A DNA stretch of 64,000 nucleotides, taken from positions 73,225,974 to 73,289,973 of the forward strand of contig OZ010796.1 of assembly GCA_963932465.1 (NCBI GenBank), written 5' to 3'. Of the stretch, positions 1-11,149 are shown piece by piece (positions within the stretch are counted from its first letter, which is position 1; each line of letters begins with the position of its first letter). The translations under genes were made by a program, and so were the position numbers. Below the pieces are notes generated by a model, which saw only the letters and a list, made by a program, of their open reading frames with translations, had not been told where the DNA came from and did not search any database. The DNA is from Maratus speciosus (taxonomy: Eukaryota > Arthropoda > Arachnida > Araneae > Salticidae).

Positions 1-395
1 CAAAGTTTATAGCAACGCTAGACAATACTCTTCTGAAAAGGAACTTAAGACATCTATTGAGAATGCATGGTACGATATCGATCCACAAACTATGCAAGAT
101 TTAGTTTCTTCCATGCAATCTCGTGTATATGACGTAATACATAACCATGGATGCGCAACCAGGTTTTAAAAATTGTTTATTTCGATTTTATTTAATTTGT
201 GTCTAAACTTTTGAGACAGCAGTTTATTTTTGTTACCATTTAATTTATTGCAATATGCACAATTCCACTTTTCTTTGTTATAAATATTGTTTATATGTAC
301 AGCACATTAATTTCAAGCAGTGATTTGAAAATTGAATAAATATTTTTCAAAGTATGTAAGAATTTCTTCATTGTCTAAACTTTTGCGTCATAGTG
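1..395 (+). mobile_element. 3' end of a Tc1/mariner-type transposon (cut by window edge)
   Basis: Contains the last 55 codons of a Tc1-like transposase, then about 200 bp of AT-rich 3' untranslated sequence. The terminus at 373-395 reads GTCTAAACTTTTGCGTCATA and then GTG, followed by TA, the usual Tc1/mariner target. A second GTCTAAACTTTTG block at 201-213 probably is a subterminal repeat. The left half lies outside the window. Confidence 0.8.
2..169 (+). pseudogene. Tc1-like transposase, C-terminal fragment
   Basis: Frame 2 is open from the window edge to TAA at 167-169, giving 55 residues. It begins KVYSNARQYSS and continues through SIENAWYDID and SSMQSRVYDVI to a final HNHGCATRF. This matches the end of Tc1-like DDE transposases, where a W-x-x-I segment precedes an SM-x-R-x-x-x-V-I helix and a G-x-x-T-(K/R)-(Y/F) end. 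The visible part has no stop or frameshift, so the element could be fairly young, but the catalytic DDE region is off the window and activity cannot be judged. Confidence 0.75.
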
Positions 396-798
396 TATTG
401 CGACAAAAAAAGTCAAAATAAATAATTAATATTTTTTAACATTTTTTTCTAAAACATTACACTGCGGCGCGTCACCCGTACATTCAGGCTGAGACGCAGC
501 ACTTGTGCGGTAGTTATGCCGCACTTGTAATAAGAGCAGAATTTATTATAAATAAAAATATTCAAAAAAATATTCATATCTGGACTATAATTAACAATGA
601 AATAACCAAATGAAACTAAATGAGTACAATGAAACGTATTAGTAGATTCAAATTAATAATTGTTTACTTAATTTTACCATTAAAATTATCGACTTATTTT
701 TTACATTAAATTTTAATTGTTATTTCAGCAACAACGTGACATCAAGTATTAGAGAGGGAAAAGAAAAAAGGTAAAATTGTGTTTACATAATTTATTTG
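396..798. other. AT-rich spacer without a recognised gene
   Basis: A GC-richer pocket at about 466-530 (GCGGCGCGTCACCCGTAC and GTGCGGTAGTTATGCCGCAC) stands out from the AT-rich sequence and contains a short hairpin. No reading frame or complete element is recognised. Confidence 0.4.
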
Positions 799-1006
799 TT
801 AACCCTTTCGGGACCGGCGCCTTTTACACAAATTTTATTCGGTTGGCACCACTTTTTTAAAAGAAGTTACCTTTACTTAAATAATCATGAAAATGCTTTA
901 ATAAAAGAAAGCAAATATAACTTTCCTTTTTCACTGGTGTCAGAAACAAATTTTGTATGCTCTTTATGAAGGTACTTATATGCACCTATGGTGCCGAATG
1001 AGTTAA
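799..1006. mobile_element. TTAA-flanked MITE, 200 bp
   Basis: TTAA at 799-802 and 1003-1006 bracket 200 bp. The ends are CCCTTTCGGGACCGG on the left and, read inward on the other strand, CTCATTCGGCACC on the right, an imperfect TIR. TTAA target duplication is characteristic of the piggyBac superfamily. A palindromic GGCGCC lies at 817-822. The element is non-coding; an 86-codon minus-strand frame overlapping it has no recognisable content. Confidence 0.65.
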
Positions 1007-1159
1007 TAGACATGTTTTTTCGACTACAATCTACACAAAAGTGTCGGAAAAGTACAGTCTTCATGTAACTACATTTGACACATGATACAACGAAGCCATT
1101 TACACTTCCTCTTTTTTGGAGTAGTTTTCTAATCATTCCTTGCAAAGAACGTCTGTGTT

Positions 1160-1766
1160 AAGGGTAATCCAATATTTAATTATTATCATCTTGACTTCCA
1201 TCTTTCTTGCCCTTCTTACTATTTATTTTCCCCTTTGGTTTTAGTAAACTTGATAACATGGTTAGCCTGTGGTTAGTCTGGTTAGTCTGTGCAAAGAGAA
1301 AAGGGAAAGTTAATAATACTTAATCATCCCGTACAAAATAAACTGCGGCATGTATACCGGAATTGCAGTGCGGCATGTATCCCATTTTGCATGGTGCAGA
1401 CGTCGGCCATCACAGTTACCTGCCATCGCTAAGGGGAATGGCGAATCATACACATAGTACAGTACACAAACGCTACACTTAGTTTTGACTTCGAAATCAT
1501 GCATGCATTTAGTAATTAGTGTATGAAAAGTATTTAAGCATAACTTGCTTAAAAGTTTGGACAGTGAAATCATGCACTTACGTCAAAATAAGGATTGTAC
1601 TTCTACAAGTAAACATCGAAATGGGATTCACGCTATACACTGGTTAAAATAATCTCATTACGCACCTATACTGCGCGTTTGACGATCATCTATCGATAAT
1701 TACAAGAAATACAAGGGGTGCGGCATCTATCCCGGATGCGGTGACTCTCCCGGAGTTACCCTATAC
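1160..1766. repeat. GC-island repeat with GCGGCAT-type subterminal motifs
   Basis: GCGGCATGTATACCGG, GCGGCATGTATCCC and GCGGCATCTATCCCGG recur at about 1345, 1371 and 1720. The right end, read inward, starts GGGTAACTCCGGGAGAGTC, resembling the GGGTAAGTACGGGAG terminus of the pogo-like element at 16644. This may therefore be a related DNA transposon remnant. The left end is not resolved. Confidence 0.35.
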
Positions 1767-2030
1767 TTGTCATTATATTTTAAGTATTTGAATTTTTTTG
1801 AGACAGTTAAAATGTTTTTGTTGCGTTACAAAGAAAGAAAAATGGTTCAGAAGAGATGAAAGAGAATTCAGAATGCGGTAATAAAATCAATCTTTTTAAT
1901 AGTGGAAATGATAAACTCCAGATATTAATAGATAATTTATTTTATTTATTCAAAAAATTTGGTAAACTTTTAAGATGTATTGTTACACTTGTTAAATACC
2001 GGGTAATCCAAAAGCCATAAAAGAATTTAA

Positions 2031-2252
2031 AAAAAATAAAATTCTAAATGTCTAAAAACCGACAAGTTTCAACCGCTCTGTAGCCATCACCGGGGTTATA
2101 CTTCAATTTTGAGAGATATAAGTATTTATCGTTTGTAAAAGTCAAAAATAAACATTACTATGTTGAACCCAACACCGTCATTGCCACATTTCGGTGATGG
2201 CCACAGAGTAGTTGAAACTTGTTGGTTTTAGACTATTAAAATTTTTATTTTT
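2031..2252. repeat. Palindromic repeat, MITE-like
   Basis: Two inverted arms of about 65-80 bp, at 2031-2095 and 2170-2252, share AACCGACAAGTTTCAAC and its complement and TGTAGCCATCACCG and its complement. The spacer is about 75 bp. It would form a long hairpin. No target duplication could be fixed. Confidence 0.6.
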
Positions 2253-3184
2253 AATGTTTTGAAAGTTTTTACCTTTTGTGTGTGACATACGTCTTTAAGT
2301 AAACCTTTTCATTACATGTATGATGTTAAATTTCAAGACGTAGCAGTCCTTTAATTTAAGAAAGAAATACAATGCGATGGTGAACACTCTAGCGACCTCA
2401 TAGCTTTTATTTGCTGCTCTTTCAACTGTTCTGCGACAGGAATTCTAGAAGAAATCATTTAGAATACTTCGCAGTGTATCTAACCATGTCTGACAACTAT
2501 TCGCCCTCATAGCATCCGTCAAACAACAGGGTTCATACTCCTTTTCCAAGAAAAAATCCCCTGAGAATAGTCTGATGTATTCTCCGGGATGTACAAGTTT
2601 TCCATGCTAGCAATTAACGACATTTTTTAATCCAGTATCATGACACTCCCACCTCCTCAAAATAAAATAAAAAGAAGATAATCTCAAGAATAAAGCTTAT
2701 ACATCACCTATATAAACTATAGGAACAGAATAACTTTAAAGGAAAAAGATTATTTTGTGTAAAACAGATGAAGTCAGTAGGTCTTGTGCAGTTGTCCTTA
2801 AAATCTTGGTAGCTTGCTGCAAGAATTTAATTTCCACTTTATGATTTTATTACCTCTTTTAAAAGCATTATGAATAATATGAAGGCTACAAGTGCCAATA
2901 TCAATTTAAAAATGTCCTTTATTTTTCTTAAGTTCCTCTTGAACTGTTGTCAAACTTCACGATGTTAAAAGGTGTGTCTAATGACTGAATGGATGTCAGC
3001 AGATGCGATATCATAAAGTACGCAAACAGCAGCGATTTTCCAGACCAACCAGTCGTTTCAGACAGTCGTGGCAGGTTTTCCCAGGTTTGGGGAATTTTTC
3101 GTATTATCCCCTGAGATTCCCTTGATTTTTACAACCCAAAATTTATCCCCTGATTTTCCCCTGAATCCCACAATTCCCTGATGA
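2253..3184. other. AT-rich spacer, no gene seen
   Basis: No coding content was recognised. Around 3060-3195 a run of related CCCTGA/TTCCC phrases (for example ATCCCCTGAGATTCCC and TTCCCCTGAATCCC) forms a small degenerate minisatellite directly before the CRE-bearing repeat cluster. Confidence 0.4.
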
Positions 3185-3975
3185 GTTTGAACCATGGAGG
3201 AATGAAGACTAAAAGAGACGACATAAATGACGTCACTTGAAGCTGTTCCTACCCCCCCCCCCCCTGCTTCTGCCATATTTTATCGCGGTGAGCTGCGCTG
3301 TGAACCACTTCTTCTCGCTGCGCCATGGAGCTATAAATATTAAAAGGAGACGACAGATCAATCTAGCCCCGTGGAGATTGTTGGAGCTGAACATGGAGGA
3401 ATGAAGACAAAAGGAGGCAACATAAATGACGTCACTTGAAGCTGTTCCTACCCCTCTGCTTCCGCCATACTTGACTGCGGTGAGCTGCGCTGTGAACCAG
3501 TTCTCCTCGCTGCGCAAATCAGCTACGGAAAAGTCGAATATGGCGGACGCTGGAGAGAGGAGAAAGAACCCGTCTTTTAGCTTCCACACTCTCCACGGGG
3601 CTAGATTGATATGTCATCTTCTTTTAATATTTATAGCTCCATGGAGCTGAAAGACGGGTTCTTTCCCCCCTCTCCAGCGTCCGCCATATTTGACTTTTCC
3701 GTAGTTGAGTTGCGCAGCGAGAAGAACTGGTTCACAGCGCAGCTCATCGCAGTCAATTATCGCGGAAGCAGGGGGATAGGAACAGCTTCAAGTGACGTCA
3801 TTTATGTCGTCTCCTTTAGTCTTCATTCATCCATGCGCTGCGCAAATCAACTACGGAAAAGTCAAATATGGCGAACGATGGAGATGGGGGAAAGAACCCG
3901 TCTTTCAGCTTCAACGCTCTCCACGGAACTAGATTGGTATGTCGTCTCCTTTTAATCTTTATAACTCCATGGTTT
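3185..3975. repeat. Mosaic of direct and inverted repeat units carrying CRE octamers
   Basis: One unit appears partially at 3195-3380 (+), fully at 3390-3640 (+), inverted at 3643-3832 (-) and partially at 3835-3975 (+). Shared blocks include ATAAATGACGTCACTTGAAG, GAGCTGCGCTGTGAACCA, ACGGAAAAGTC followed by ATATGGC, and AAAGAACCCGTCTTT. The cluster is bounded by TTTGAACCATGGAG and its inverse CTCCATGGTTTGAG. GC content is far above the surroundings. Reading frames of 70-118 codons on both strands are by-products of the repeat and not convincing genes. Confidence 0.7.
3228..3235. promoter_or_regulatory. CRE-like octamer TGACGTCA (repeat-borne)
   Basis: Perfect palindromic cAMP-response-element octamer in the first repeat unit. 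The same octamer recurs at 3427-3434 and, in the inverted unit, at 3793-3800. Function is not shown. Confidence 0.4.
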
Positions 3976-5385
3976 GAGCCCTGAACAACATTGAAAAGTG
4001 TGCTGCGCAGCTGTACGGACTGTTCACACAACTGAAAAGCTACTTGTTGGAGGCAAATGTTATTATTCTGACACTAAAAAAATATGAATTACGAAAAATC
4101 CCACTTATTTCTTTGAAACCTAACCTATAGATTTCGTATTATTGGATTTTTATTTTTGGATAAAACCGGTGACTTTCCGTCAAATCGGTATATAGAATAA
4201 AAAAAAATAAACAACTCTTGTAAGAAAATGGGGTGGAAAAGTGCGTTGACGCAATGATCAAAATAAATGCGGGAGAAAAATTAACTACCAATTAAAAAAA
4301 AAAAAAAAATTGCTGTATTTAATAAAAGAATCTGTGCGATTAAATAAAGCGAAGATTATTTTTTGGAATTTGTGGTGACAAACGTCATTCTGGAAAAAGT
4401 TTGAAAACCCCCTATGTTATAATTTGGTCGGTTGATGAGTTAAATTACTAAAGATATCGAAATATGAAACAAGACTTTGCAAGGCAAGAAATCATACACA
4501 TACATTATAATAGCACCATTACACACGCGATATTGAAAAGCACTAAGAAAGAAGCCTTAGTTGTTAAGTATTGCTTCATATAATTAAACAAACTTTTTTA
4601 TCTGGCAAATCTTCCAGTGTTTCGATAACTCTAAATTCTTCATACAGCGAAATAAGTAAAAGGGTTTCAATTAGGTCATTGTCACGAATAACTGTATAGA
4701 ATTTACCAGAATCTAAGTTTAAAGATATTTTAAGAAAGTTAAAAAATTAAAATACAGAAGTTTCGGGTTATATAGCTTATCCGGATTATATAGCTTATCA
4801 TTCTTACTCCAGATTTTGCAAAAAAGGCCTTTTTTTTTTTAACGTTGGCGCTTTTTAAGTAAATGCATGTGCAGATAAGTACATCCAAATTCTATGTTGC
4901 TAATTGTATTAAGAAAACTTTAATATGTCTACGCAGGGTGCCTCTTGTTATCGATGACCAATTGCTAATTCCTAAACCGTTAGTTTCAGAGGTACAGTTC
5001 GAATTACAAAAAAAAATATTTCGTTTGATGTTCTTCGTCATTTTAAAATCTATTTAAGTCAAAATAGTTTTGGAAAAAACTTTATGCTCCGACAAGCAAA
5101 ACGGTAAGAATTCTATTCTGGTAACCAAAACTTACTGAGTTAAGATACTTTGAATTTTTGTGAATTTTTCACGTTTTCTGGCATTTAAAACGAAAAAGCA
5201 CATTTTTTTGTACTGGAGAACGGTGAAAATTCATAAAATGAAAAATATCATAACTCGACAGGTTTTGGTGATACAAAGTTAGAATTTCTTTATTCACGAA
5301 AGAGATACTTTTCAAACCCACCGTACTTCCTGTCTACAAAAAGAAAAATCTAAGACTCCATTCAAAATATCTATATTTAATACAG
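3976..5385. other. AT-rich spacer, no gene seen
   Basis: Contains poly-A near 4294 and poly-T near 4830. A 64-codon frame at 4863-5057 has no recognisable domain. Phrases near 5230-5330 (ATCATAACTCGACAGG and similar) look like decayed interspersed repeat. Confidence 0.4.
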
Positions 5386-5516
5386 GAACATCGTTTGCGT
5401 TAGTGCGAAAAAATCAAACAGTTTCAATTTCAAGCATCCAAAATACTATGTAAAAATGACATTTTTCTCATAATTTTAAAAAATATAACGGTTATAAAAG
5501 ATCAACACAAAGAGTA

Positions 5517-5603
5517 TTAACACGTTGAGTGCCACGATGGCTCACATTGAAGCTGAAAAATTTACAATGTCACCGGTGACTGACGTGGCACTTAACGTGT
5601 TAA
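5517..5603. mobile_element. 79-bp palindromic TTAA MITE inside the tandem array
   Basis: TTAA at 5517-5520 and 5600-5603 bracket 79 bp with near-perfect 16-bp inverted ends, CACGTTGAGTGCCACG on the left and CACGTTAAGTGCCACG read inward from the right. The neighbouring unit at about 5883-5890 reads AGAGTATTAAATAAAC with one TTAA and no insert, giving the exact empty site. Confidence 0.85.
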
Positions 5604-6838
5604 ATAAGCATCCACGTTTTGAAATAAAGAAGGCAATCAGAAGAATTTCTTTCTGAAGAAATATCTTTTTGTATGTTTTCTTTTTCTTTTAAATTTCACG
5701 AGTTTAAAATGATATTTATTTGATAAGACTTTAAAATATCTAATTTGTACAAGAACAGTGTTTGCGTTATTGCGTAAAATTCTTAAACAGTTTCTATTTC
5801 AACGATCTATAATGCTACATAAAAACGACATTTTTCTCATAATAATTTCTAAAAATAGCAGTTATAAAAGATCAACACAAAGAGTATTAAATAAACATCC
5901 ACTTTTTGAAATAAAGAAGGCAATCAGAAAAATTTCTTTCTGACGAAATATCGTTTCGTATGTCTTGTTTTTCTTTTAAGTTTCACGAGTTCAAAATGAT
6001 ATATATTTTAAAAGACTTTAAAATACTTAATTTGTACAGGATCATCGTTTGCGTTAACGGGAAAAGTTCAAACAGTTTCAATTTTAAGCATCTATAATAC
6101 TATGTAAAAATGACATTTTTCTCATCATAATTTTGAAAAATAGCAGTTATAAAAGATTAACACAAAGAGTATTCAATAAGCTTCCACTTTTTGAAAGACA
6201 GAAGGCAATCAGACGGATTTCTTTCTGACGAAATATCTTTTCGTATGTTTTTTTTTTCTTTTAAATTTCACGAGTTTAAAACATTTATTTGATAAGACTT
6301 TAAAAAATCTCTACTTTGTACAAGAGCCGTGTTTGCGTTATTGCGTAAAATTCAAACAGTTTCTATTTGAAGGATCTATAATACGTAAAAATAAAGTTTT
6401 TCTCATCATAATTAAAAAAAATAGCATTTATAAAAGATGTCTAAAAAAAGATGTTTAAAATGTCTAATTTTTACAAGAACAGTTTTTGCGTTTATACGCA
6501 AAATTAAAACAGTTTCTATTATAAGAAAAATCTGTAACACTGTGTAAAAATAAAATTTTTCTTACCATACAAAGAAAAAATAGCAGTTATATACGTAAAA
6601 GGAGTACTAAATGAACATTCGTTTTTCGAAAGATAGATGGCAATCAGAAGGATTTCTCTCTGGTGATATATTTTTCCTTTTTTCTCTAATTTCACATGTT
6701 TAAAAGTAAATTTCATAAATTTCAAAATATCTAATTTTTACAAGAACAGTGTTTGCGTTAATACGCAAAATTTAAACAATTACTATTTCAAGAAAAATCT
6801 ATAATATTATGTAAAAAGAATATTTTTCTGATCTTTGA

Positions 6839-6864
6839 AAAAAAAAAAAAAAAAAAAAAAAAAA
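6839..6864. repeat. Poly-A tract within the tandem array
   Basis: About 26 consecutive A residues. It is a local expansion that the other array units lack. Confidence 0.9.
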
Positions 6865-7552
6865 CAGTTACAGAAGATCAACATAAGGAGTATTAAATAA
6901 ACATTAGCTTTTCGTAAGACAGGTGGCAATCAGAAGGATTTTTCTCTAGTGAAATATTTTATTTTACCGTATATTTCAGGAGTTTAAAATTGTATTTGAT
7001 AACCTTCAAAATATCTAATTTGTGCAAAGCCAATGTTTGCGTTTATACGCAAAATTCAAACAATTTCTATTTCAAGCGTCTATAATATCTATTAAAAATA
7101 ACATTTTTCTCATCATAACTTTAAAAACACAGCAGTTTATAATACGTCTACACAAGGAGCACTAAATAAACATTAACATTTTTGAAAGACAGCTGGAAAT
7201 GAAGTCGGAAGGATGACGAAATATTTTCTCTTTTGTCTCGTTTTCCTAAATTTCACGAGTTTAAAAATATATTAGATAAACTTGATACCAAATCAGTCTC
7301 GATTTACGTAAAACGACTTCTGGGAAGAATATCGATTGAAATGCTTAAGAAAATTCCAGATGTTTAATCTGCGTTCTCCCTTTCTTACCAAGAAATATAG
7401 CTAAAACAGATTACTCTTGTCCATTTCTAGCATTCATAAATAGAACTGCATAGACTAGAATATTTTTAACTAGTATTGTATGAGGTTGGGACTCGGCCTG
7501 TACATGGTAACTGATATTCTTAAAAAAATTTCTGCTTTTAACGAAAATTTAT

Positions 7553-7996
7553 TTAAGGGTGTTCTCAAAACCAAATGGGCAACTTTCTGACATAAGTTTT
7601 AATTTATTTTTGTTCGAAAATGCATGAAACTAGCTGGTGTGTTTGTTCAAAAATTATGTAATCGAGCTGTTTTTTCCGTTTTTTTTTTTTTTTTTTTTTG
7701 CAAACGCAAGAGATCTTTCAGAAAATAGTGTCAAAGTGAACGTTTTGAACCGAATTTCCGCGCGAAAGAACAATAACTACTCAAGAGCAGGCAAAAAAAG
7801 TGTTTGTCACGTGATCAAAATCGTTTATAACTCAATAGGTAATTTATTGATAAAAAAAAATGGAAAAAACAGTTCAATTCCAAATCGCTTCCATGGCCAT
7901 GCTTTCCAATTTTATATCTTTCCGTTAAAAAATGAATTTGTAAATGTGTCAAAACGTTTTGCGCTTGTTGAGCAGAGCAGTTAAGAACAGCCTTAA
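7553..7996. mobile_element. TTAA MITE, family A copy 1 (~436 bp)
   Basis: TTAA at 7553-7556 and 7993-7996. The left end is GGGTGTTCTCAAAACC and the right end is AAGAACAGCC, so the TIR is about 10 bp. The body is shared with copies at 9345-9763, 18652-19080 and 49907-50339, with a diverged copy at 21233-21630. All canonical copies contain TTTTGAACCGAA and TCACGTGATCAAA, the latter an E-box CACGTG. Poly-T at 7680-7699 is specific to this copy. No transposase is encoded. Confidence 0.85.
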
Positions 7997-8330
7997 GTAT
8001 TTCCTGACATCATTTTAGAAATATAAGGCTTATTTATTACTGTATACTACCTTACTATATACTACCGTAATCAAAGAAAAATTTTAGAAAGCGCAATGAG
8101 TTTTTGTTATTCAAATTCAATGAGTCCAATAAAACACACTCTGTCAGATAAAAGAATGTTGCACATAGTTTACTCATTATTCAGTCTTAACAATTCAGCT
8201 GTTTTGGAAGAAGCAGCCATAATGGGTTTAGAAAACTTTAACCCTTTATATCCTGAATTTTATCTCAAAAAAATTGCTTCACCTGAATAATTATTTACCT
8301 TAATGTCTAAGATATCCAGAACAACATATA

Positions 8331-8831
8331 CAGGGTGTCTACAAATTAGTTGGGGAAGGTCGTAAGTTAAGAACTTCCGAAATATTAAATGAAATTAAAT
8401 AGTTGAAAGTCAGACTAGTAGTAATATTGCCGAAGTTTATTCATAGATGGCGTTAGGTGTCATAACTGACGCTATCGCTTAGCGAGTGGAGGTGTTATTC
8501 AATGGCCACCCGGATCACAAGATCTTTCACCGCTTGATTGCTGTGTATGGGGTTTTGTAAAGGATCCAGTGTACAATCCGCCACTTCCTGCATCCATTCC
8601 TGAACTAAAATCAAGGATCTGCACTGCAGTTGATTGGATCGACGGAAACATGCGGCCAGATCTGTGGCAAGAAATGATTTACCGATAGGACATTTGCAGA
8701 GTCACGAAGGAAGTCACATGGAACATCTGTGATAATGCTAAACTTACAACCATATGTTCTTTAATTTTTTTTCCCTGTCCATTCCATTCAATAAATCCTT
8801 CTTTTTGCCCAACTCATTTGTAGACACCCTG
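8331..8831 (+). mobile_element. Deleted mariner/Tc1-superfamily transposon
   Basis: TA dinucleotides at 8329-8330 and 8832-8833 flank inverted ends: CAGGGTGTCTACAAATTAGT on the left and, read inward from the right, CAGGGTGTCTACAAATGAGT. At 501 bp it is an internally deleted copy that keeps only the 3' end of the transposase. Confidence 0.85.
8503..8688 (+). pseudogene. mariner-superfamily transposase, C-terminal remnant
   Basis: The 61-residue frame contains WPPGSQDLSPLDCC, VWGFVKDPVYNPPLP, IPELKSRICTAV and a terminal DLWQEMIYR. This is the block around and after the last catalytic acidic residue in mariner-type transposases usually written WPPRSPDLTPLDFFLWG. The aspartate of the TPLD motif is present (here SPLD). 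The N-terminal DNA-binding region and the first two catalytic aspartates have been deleted. Confidence 0.75.
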
Positions 8832-9340
8832 TATAATAATAATTTGATTTTAAGATACATTTTTTAATTAAAACTGATTCAATAAATCGGTAGTTAGAGC
8901 TATTTTTGTAAAATATTGACAAGAATAATGAGATTAATGAACAAAAAATACTGTTATGGAAATCTCACCATTCTTATAAGAACAGGGCCAATAAATGTAG
9001 TGTGATCCTATCTGTAACAGAAGTGTTTTGTAGTTGCAAATTTTTCGTATAACATTTTTGAATAGGATAAAAGCTACACCTAGGTACATAGTGAAAAATA
9101 ACCTCATTAAAAAATATTGAGCTTCGACTGTCTTACTGTGCTTCTAAACAGGATTGAGCAAATTATTTTGTATGTAAAGTGCAATCTACTTTTATTAATA
9201 GACGAATTAAATAAATTTTACATTGAATTTTCTTTAATGGTACTTAAAAGTACCGACAGGATATAAAGGATTAATATTGAATATTCCAAAACTTGAATTT
9301 TGTTAGCTATTTTGTTTTACACTCGAGCAATTCATATATT

Positions 9341-9767
9341 TTAAAGATGTTCTCAAATCCAAAAGGGCAACTTTCTGACACAAGTTTTAATTTATTTTTG
9401 TTCGAAAATGCATGAAACGAGCTGGTGTTGTTGTTCAGAAACTATGTAATTGAGCTGTTTTTTCCATTTTTTTGCAAACGCAATAGATCTTTCAGAAAGT
9501 AGTGTCAAGGTGGTCGTGTTGAACCGAATTTCCGCGCGAAGGAAGAAGAGCACTCAAGAGCGGTCGAAAAACGTGTTTGTCACGTGATCAAAGTCGCTTA
9601 TAACTCAATAGGTAATGGATGGATCAAAAAATGGAAAAAACAGTTCAATTCCAAATCGCTTTCATGGCCAGGCTTTCCAATTTTATACCTATCCGTTAAA
9701 AAATGAATTTGTAAATGTGTCAAAACGTTTTGCGCTTGTTGAGCAGAGCAGTTAAGAACAGCCTTAA
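9341..9767. mobile_element. TTAA MITE, family A copy 2 (~419 bp)
   Basis: TTAA at 9341-9344 and 9764-9767. Ends are AGATGTTCTCAAATCC and AAGAACAGCC. It aligns over its whole length with the copy at 7557-7992, which has the longer poly-T. It carries the TCACGTGATCAAA block. Confidence 0.85.
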
Positions 9768-9922
9768 GTTTTAACTTTAAATTTAGAACGAAAATAAAAT
9801 TATGACGCTTTATTGTCCAAGAAAGCTTTAGAAAATAAATGCGTTTATCATTGTGACTTCAAAAATACAATTTCTAAAGTGCATAAAAGATCAATGAATT
9901 TGAATTCGTCGCGATCATTATA

Positions 9923-11147
9923 CAGGGTGCAAAGGAAAGTCCCTTTAACCTGAAAATACTTACGAACGAAAAGAGCTACAGCTATGCAAGTGAGGGAACG
10001 GTATAGTAAAGCACCTGTGCCCAATTTAATGCGAACGACAGCAGCGCCCCCTAGTGGCGAAATTTGGACGATTGCCATAGCAAATCGAAAACGAAAAGAG
10101 ATAGAGCAAAATTTCCAATTAGAAAGTTTTAGAGCATCAATTAATTAGTACGACACGACATTTGGTTTACATGGATAAGACAAATCTTCGCCTGTATACC
10201 CAAAAATGTCCGAAATCAATGCACTCCACTTTGTGTAAACGTTTGAATGGAATAGCTAGAAGTATGAAGAAATACGCTCAATTTATTGTATAAATACGTA
10301 CTTATCTCAATACATTTTAATAACATCACAAAAAAAAAAAAAAAAAAAAAAAAAGGAGAAACTGTCTCACAGTGATAAAAAGTTAATATTCAGCATGTTC
10401 GAAAAGTTCGCCAATGCTCACGATACACATTGTATTCGTGAGAGTAATTCTGCATGCACATTTCTCAGCATGGAACGTTTATTTTAAGCCTCTTCAATAC
10501 GACGGCATAGATTTGACCCTTTCAAGGGCGGTAGCTAGATGGTCTAGCCACCTAATTTTAATTACAAAACTGACAAATGGCACCAAGAATATTTTAATGG
10601 AATGTTGCTTTTGTAATGAAAGTGCAAATTACCATTATTTATTTTCTAAGAAATTCCTTTGAATATTCTGGTGTCTGTCAGTTATTTCATCTGTTTACGA
10701 ACAGAATTCTTCTGTCCCTGAAAGGGTTAATTTAAATTTTAAATGCATTGGAAATCAAATTTTTACAGACATTACAACGTCTCAATCTGCAATTGTGCAC
10801 TGCTTGCTGCATTTCCGGAATGTGAATATGCAAAGTAGAATCGTCGCTCATCGATTTCGGACATTTTTGGGTATACAGGCGACGATTTATCTTATCCCTG
10901 TGAACCAAATGTGGTTTCGTACTAATTAATTGATGCTCTAAAACTTTCTAATTGGAAATTTTGCTCTATCTCTTTTCGTTTACGATTTGCAATGGCTATC
11001 TTCGAAATTTCACCACTAGGGGGCGCTGCTGTCGTTTGCATTAGGTCGGGCGTAGTTGCTTTACTATACCGTTACCTTACTTGCATAGCTGTAGCTCTCT
11101 CCGTTCGAAAGTATTTTCAGGTTAAAGGGACTTTCCTTTGCACTCTG
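9923..11147. mobile_element. DNA transposon with ~300-bp terminal inverted repeats
   Basis: TA at 9921-9922 and 11148-11149. The ends are CAGGGTGCAAAGGAAAGTCC and, read inward from the right, CAGAGTGCAAAGGAAAGTCC. Homology continues for about 300 bp (9923-10225 against 10845-11147), including the GGGGGCGCTGCTGTCGTT block and its inverse. The interior holds a poly-A run (10330-10354) and a TTAA MITE, but no transposase. The TIR type fits a Tc1/mariner-like long-TIR MITE. Confidence 0.85.
10517..10726. mobile_element. TTAA MITE nested in the 9923-11147 element
   Basis: The left border TTGA (10513-10516) appears mutated from TTAA; the right TTAA is at 10727-10730. Ends are CCCTTTCAAGGGCGG and CCCTGAAAGGG. 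It is related to the element at 27543-28656, whose left end is CCCCTTCAAGGGCGGTGG. Confidence 0.7.
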
Positions 11148-11149
11148 TA

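Larger units (their letters stand above)
5386..7290. repeat. Tandem array of a ~280-bp AT-rich unit, about 7 copies
   Basis: Unit starts, marked by ACAGGAACATCGTTTGCG or close variants, lie near 5386, 5750, 6037, 6318, 6470, 6740 and 7023. Spacing is about 270-290 bp except for one short unit (6318-6470) and a first unit lengthened by a TTAA insertion. Each unit also has a TTATAAAAGATCAACAC block, a GGCAATCAGAAG block and a TTTCACGAGTTTAAAA block. Related tandem units occur at 26490-27480, 36660-36890 and 43740-44300. Short reading frames inside it are not supported as genes. Confidence 0.8.
8238..9274. mobile_element. TTAA element of the GTACTT-hairpin subfamily, with nested mariner remnant
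   Basis: TTAA at 8238-8241 and 9271-9274. The ends are CCCTTTATATCCTG and its exact inverse CAGGATATAAAGG, followed by one A. A GGTACTT/AAGTACC hairpin at 9239-9254 starts 17 bp inside the right TTAA. The TA-flanked element 8331-8831 is inserted inside. A related element is at 47314-47824. Confidence 0.8.

Noticed and set aside
3426..3955. Reading frames of 74-118 codons
   Set aside because: Frames on both strands repeat the same peptides because the DNA is an inverted-repeat mosaic; no domain or codon bias supports a gene.
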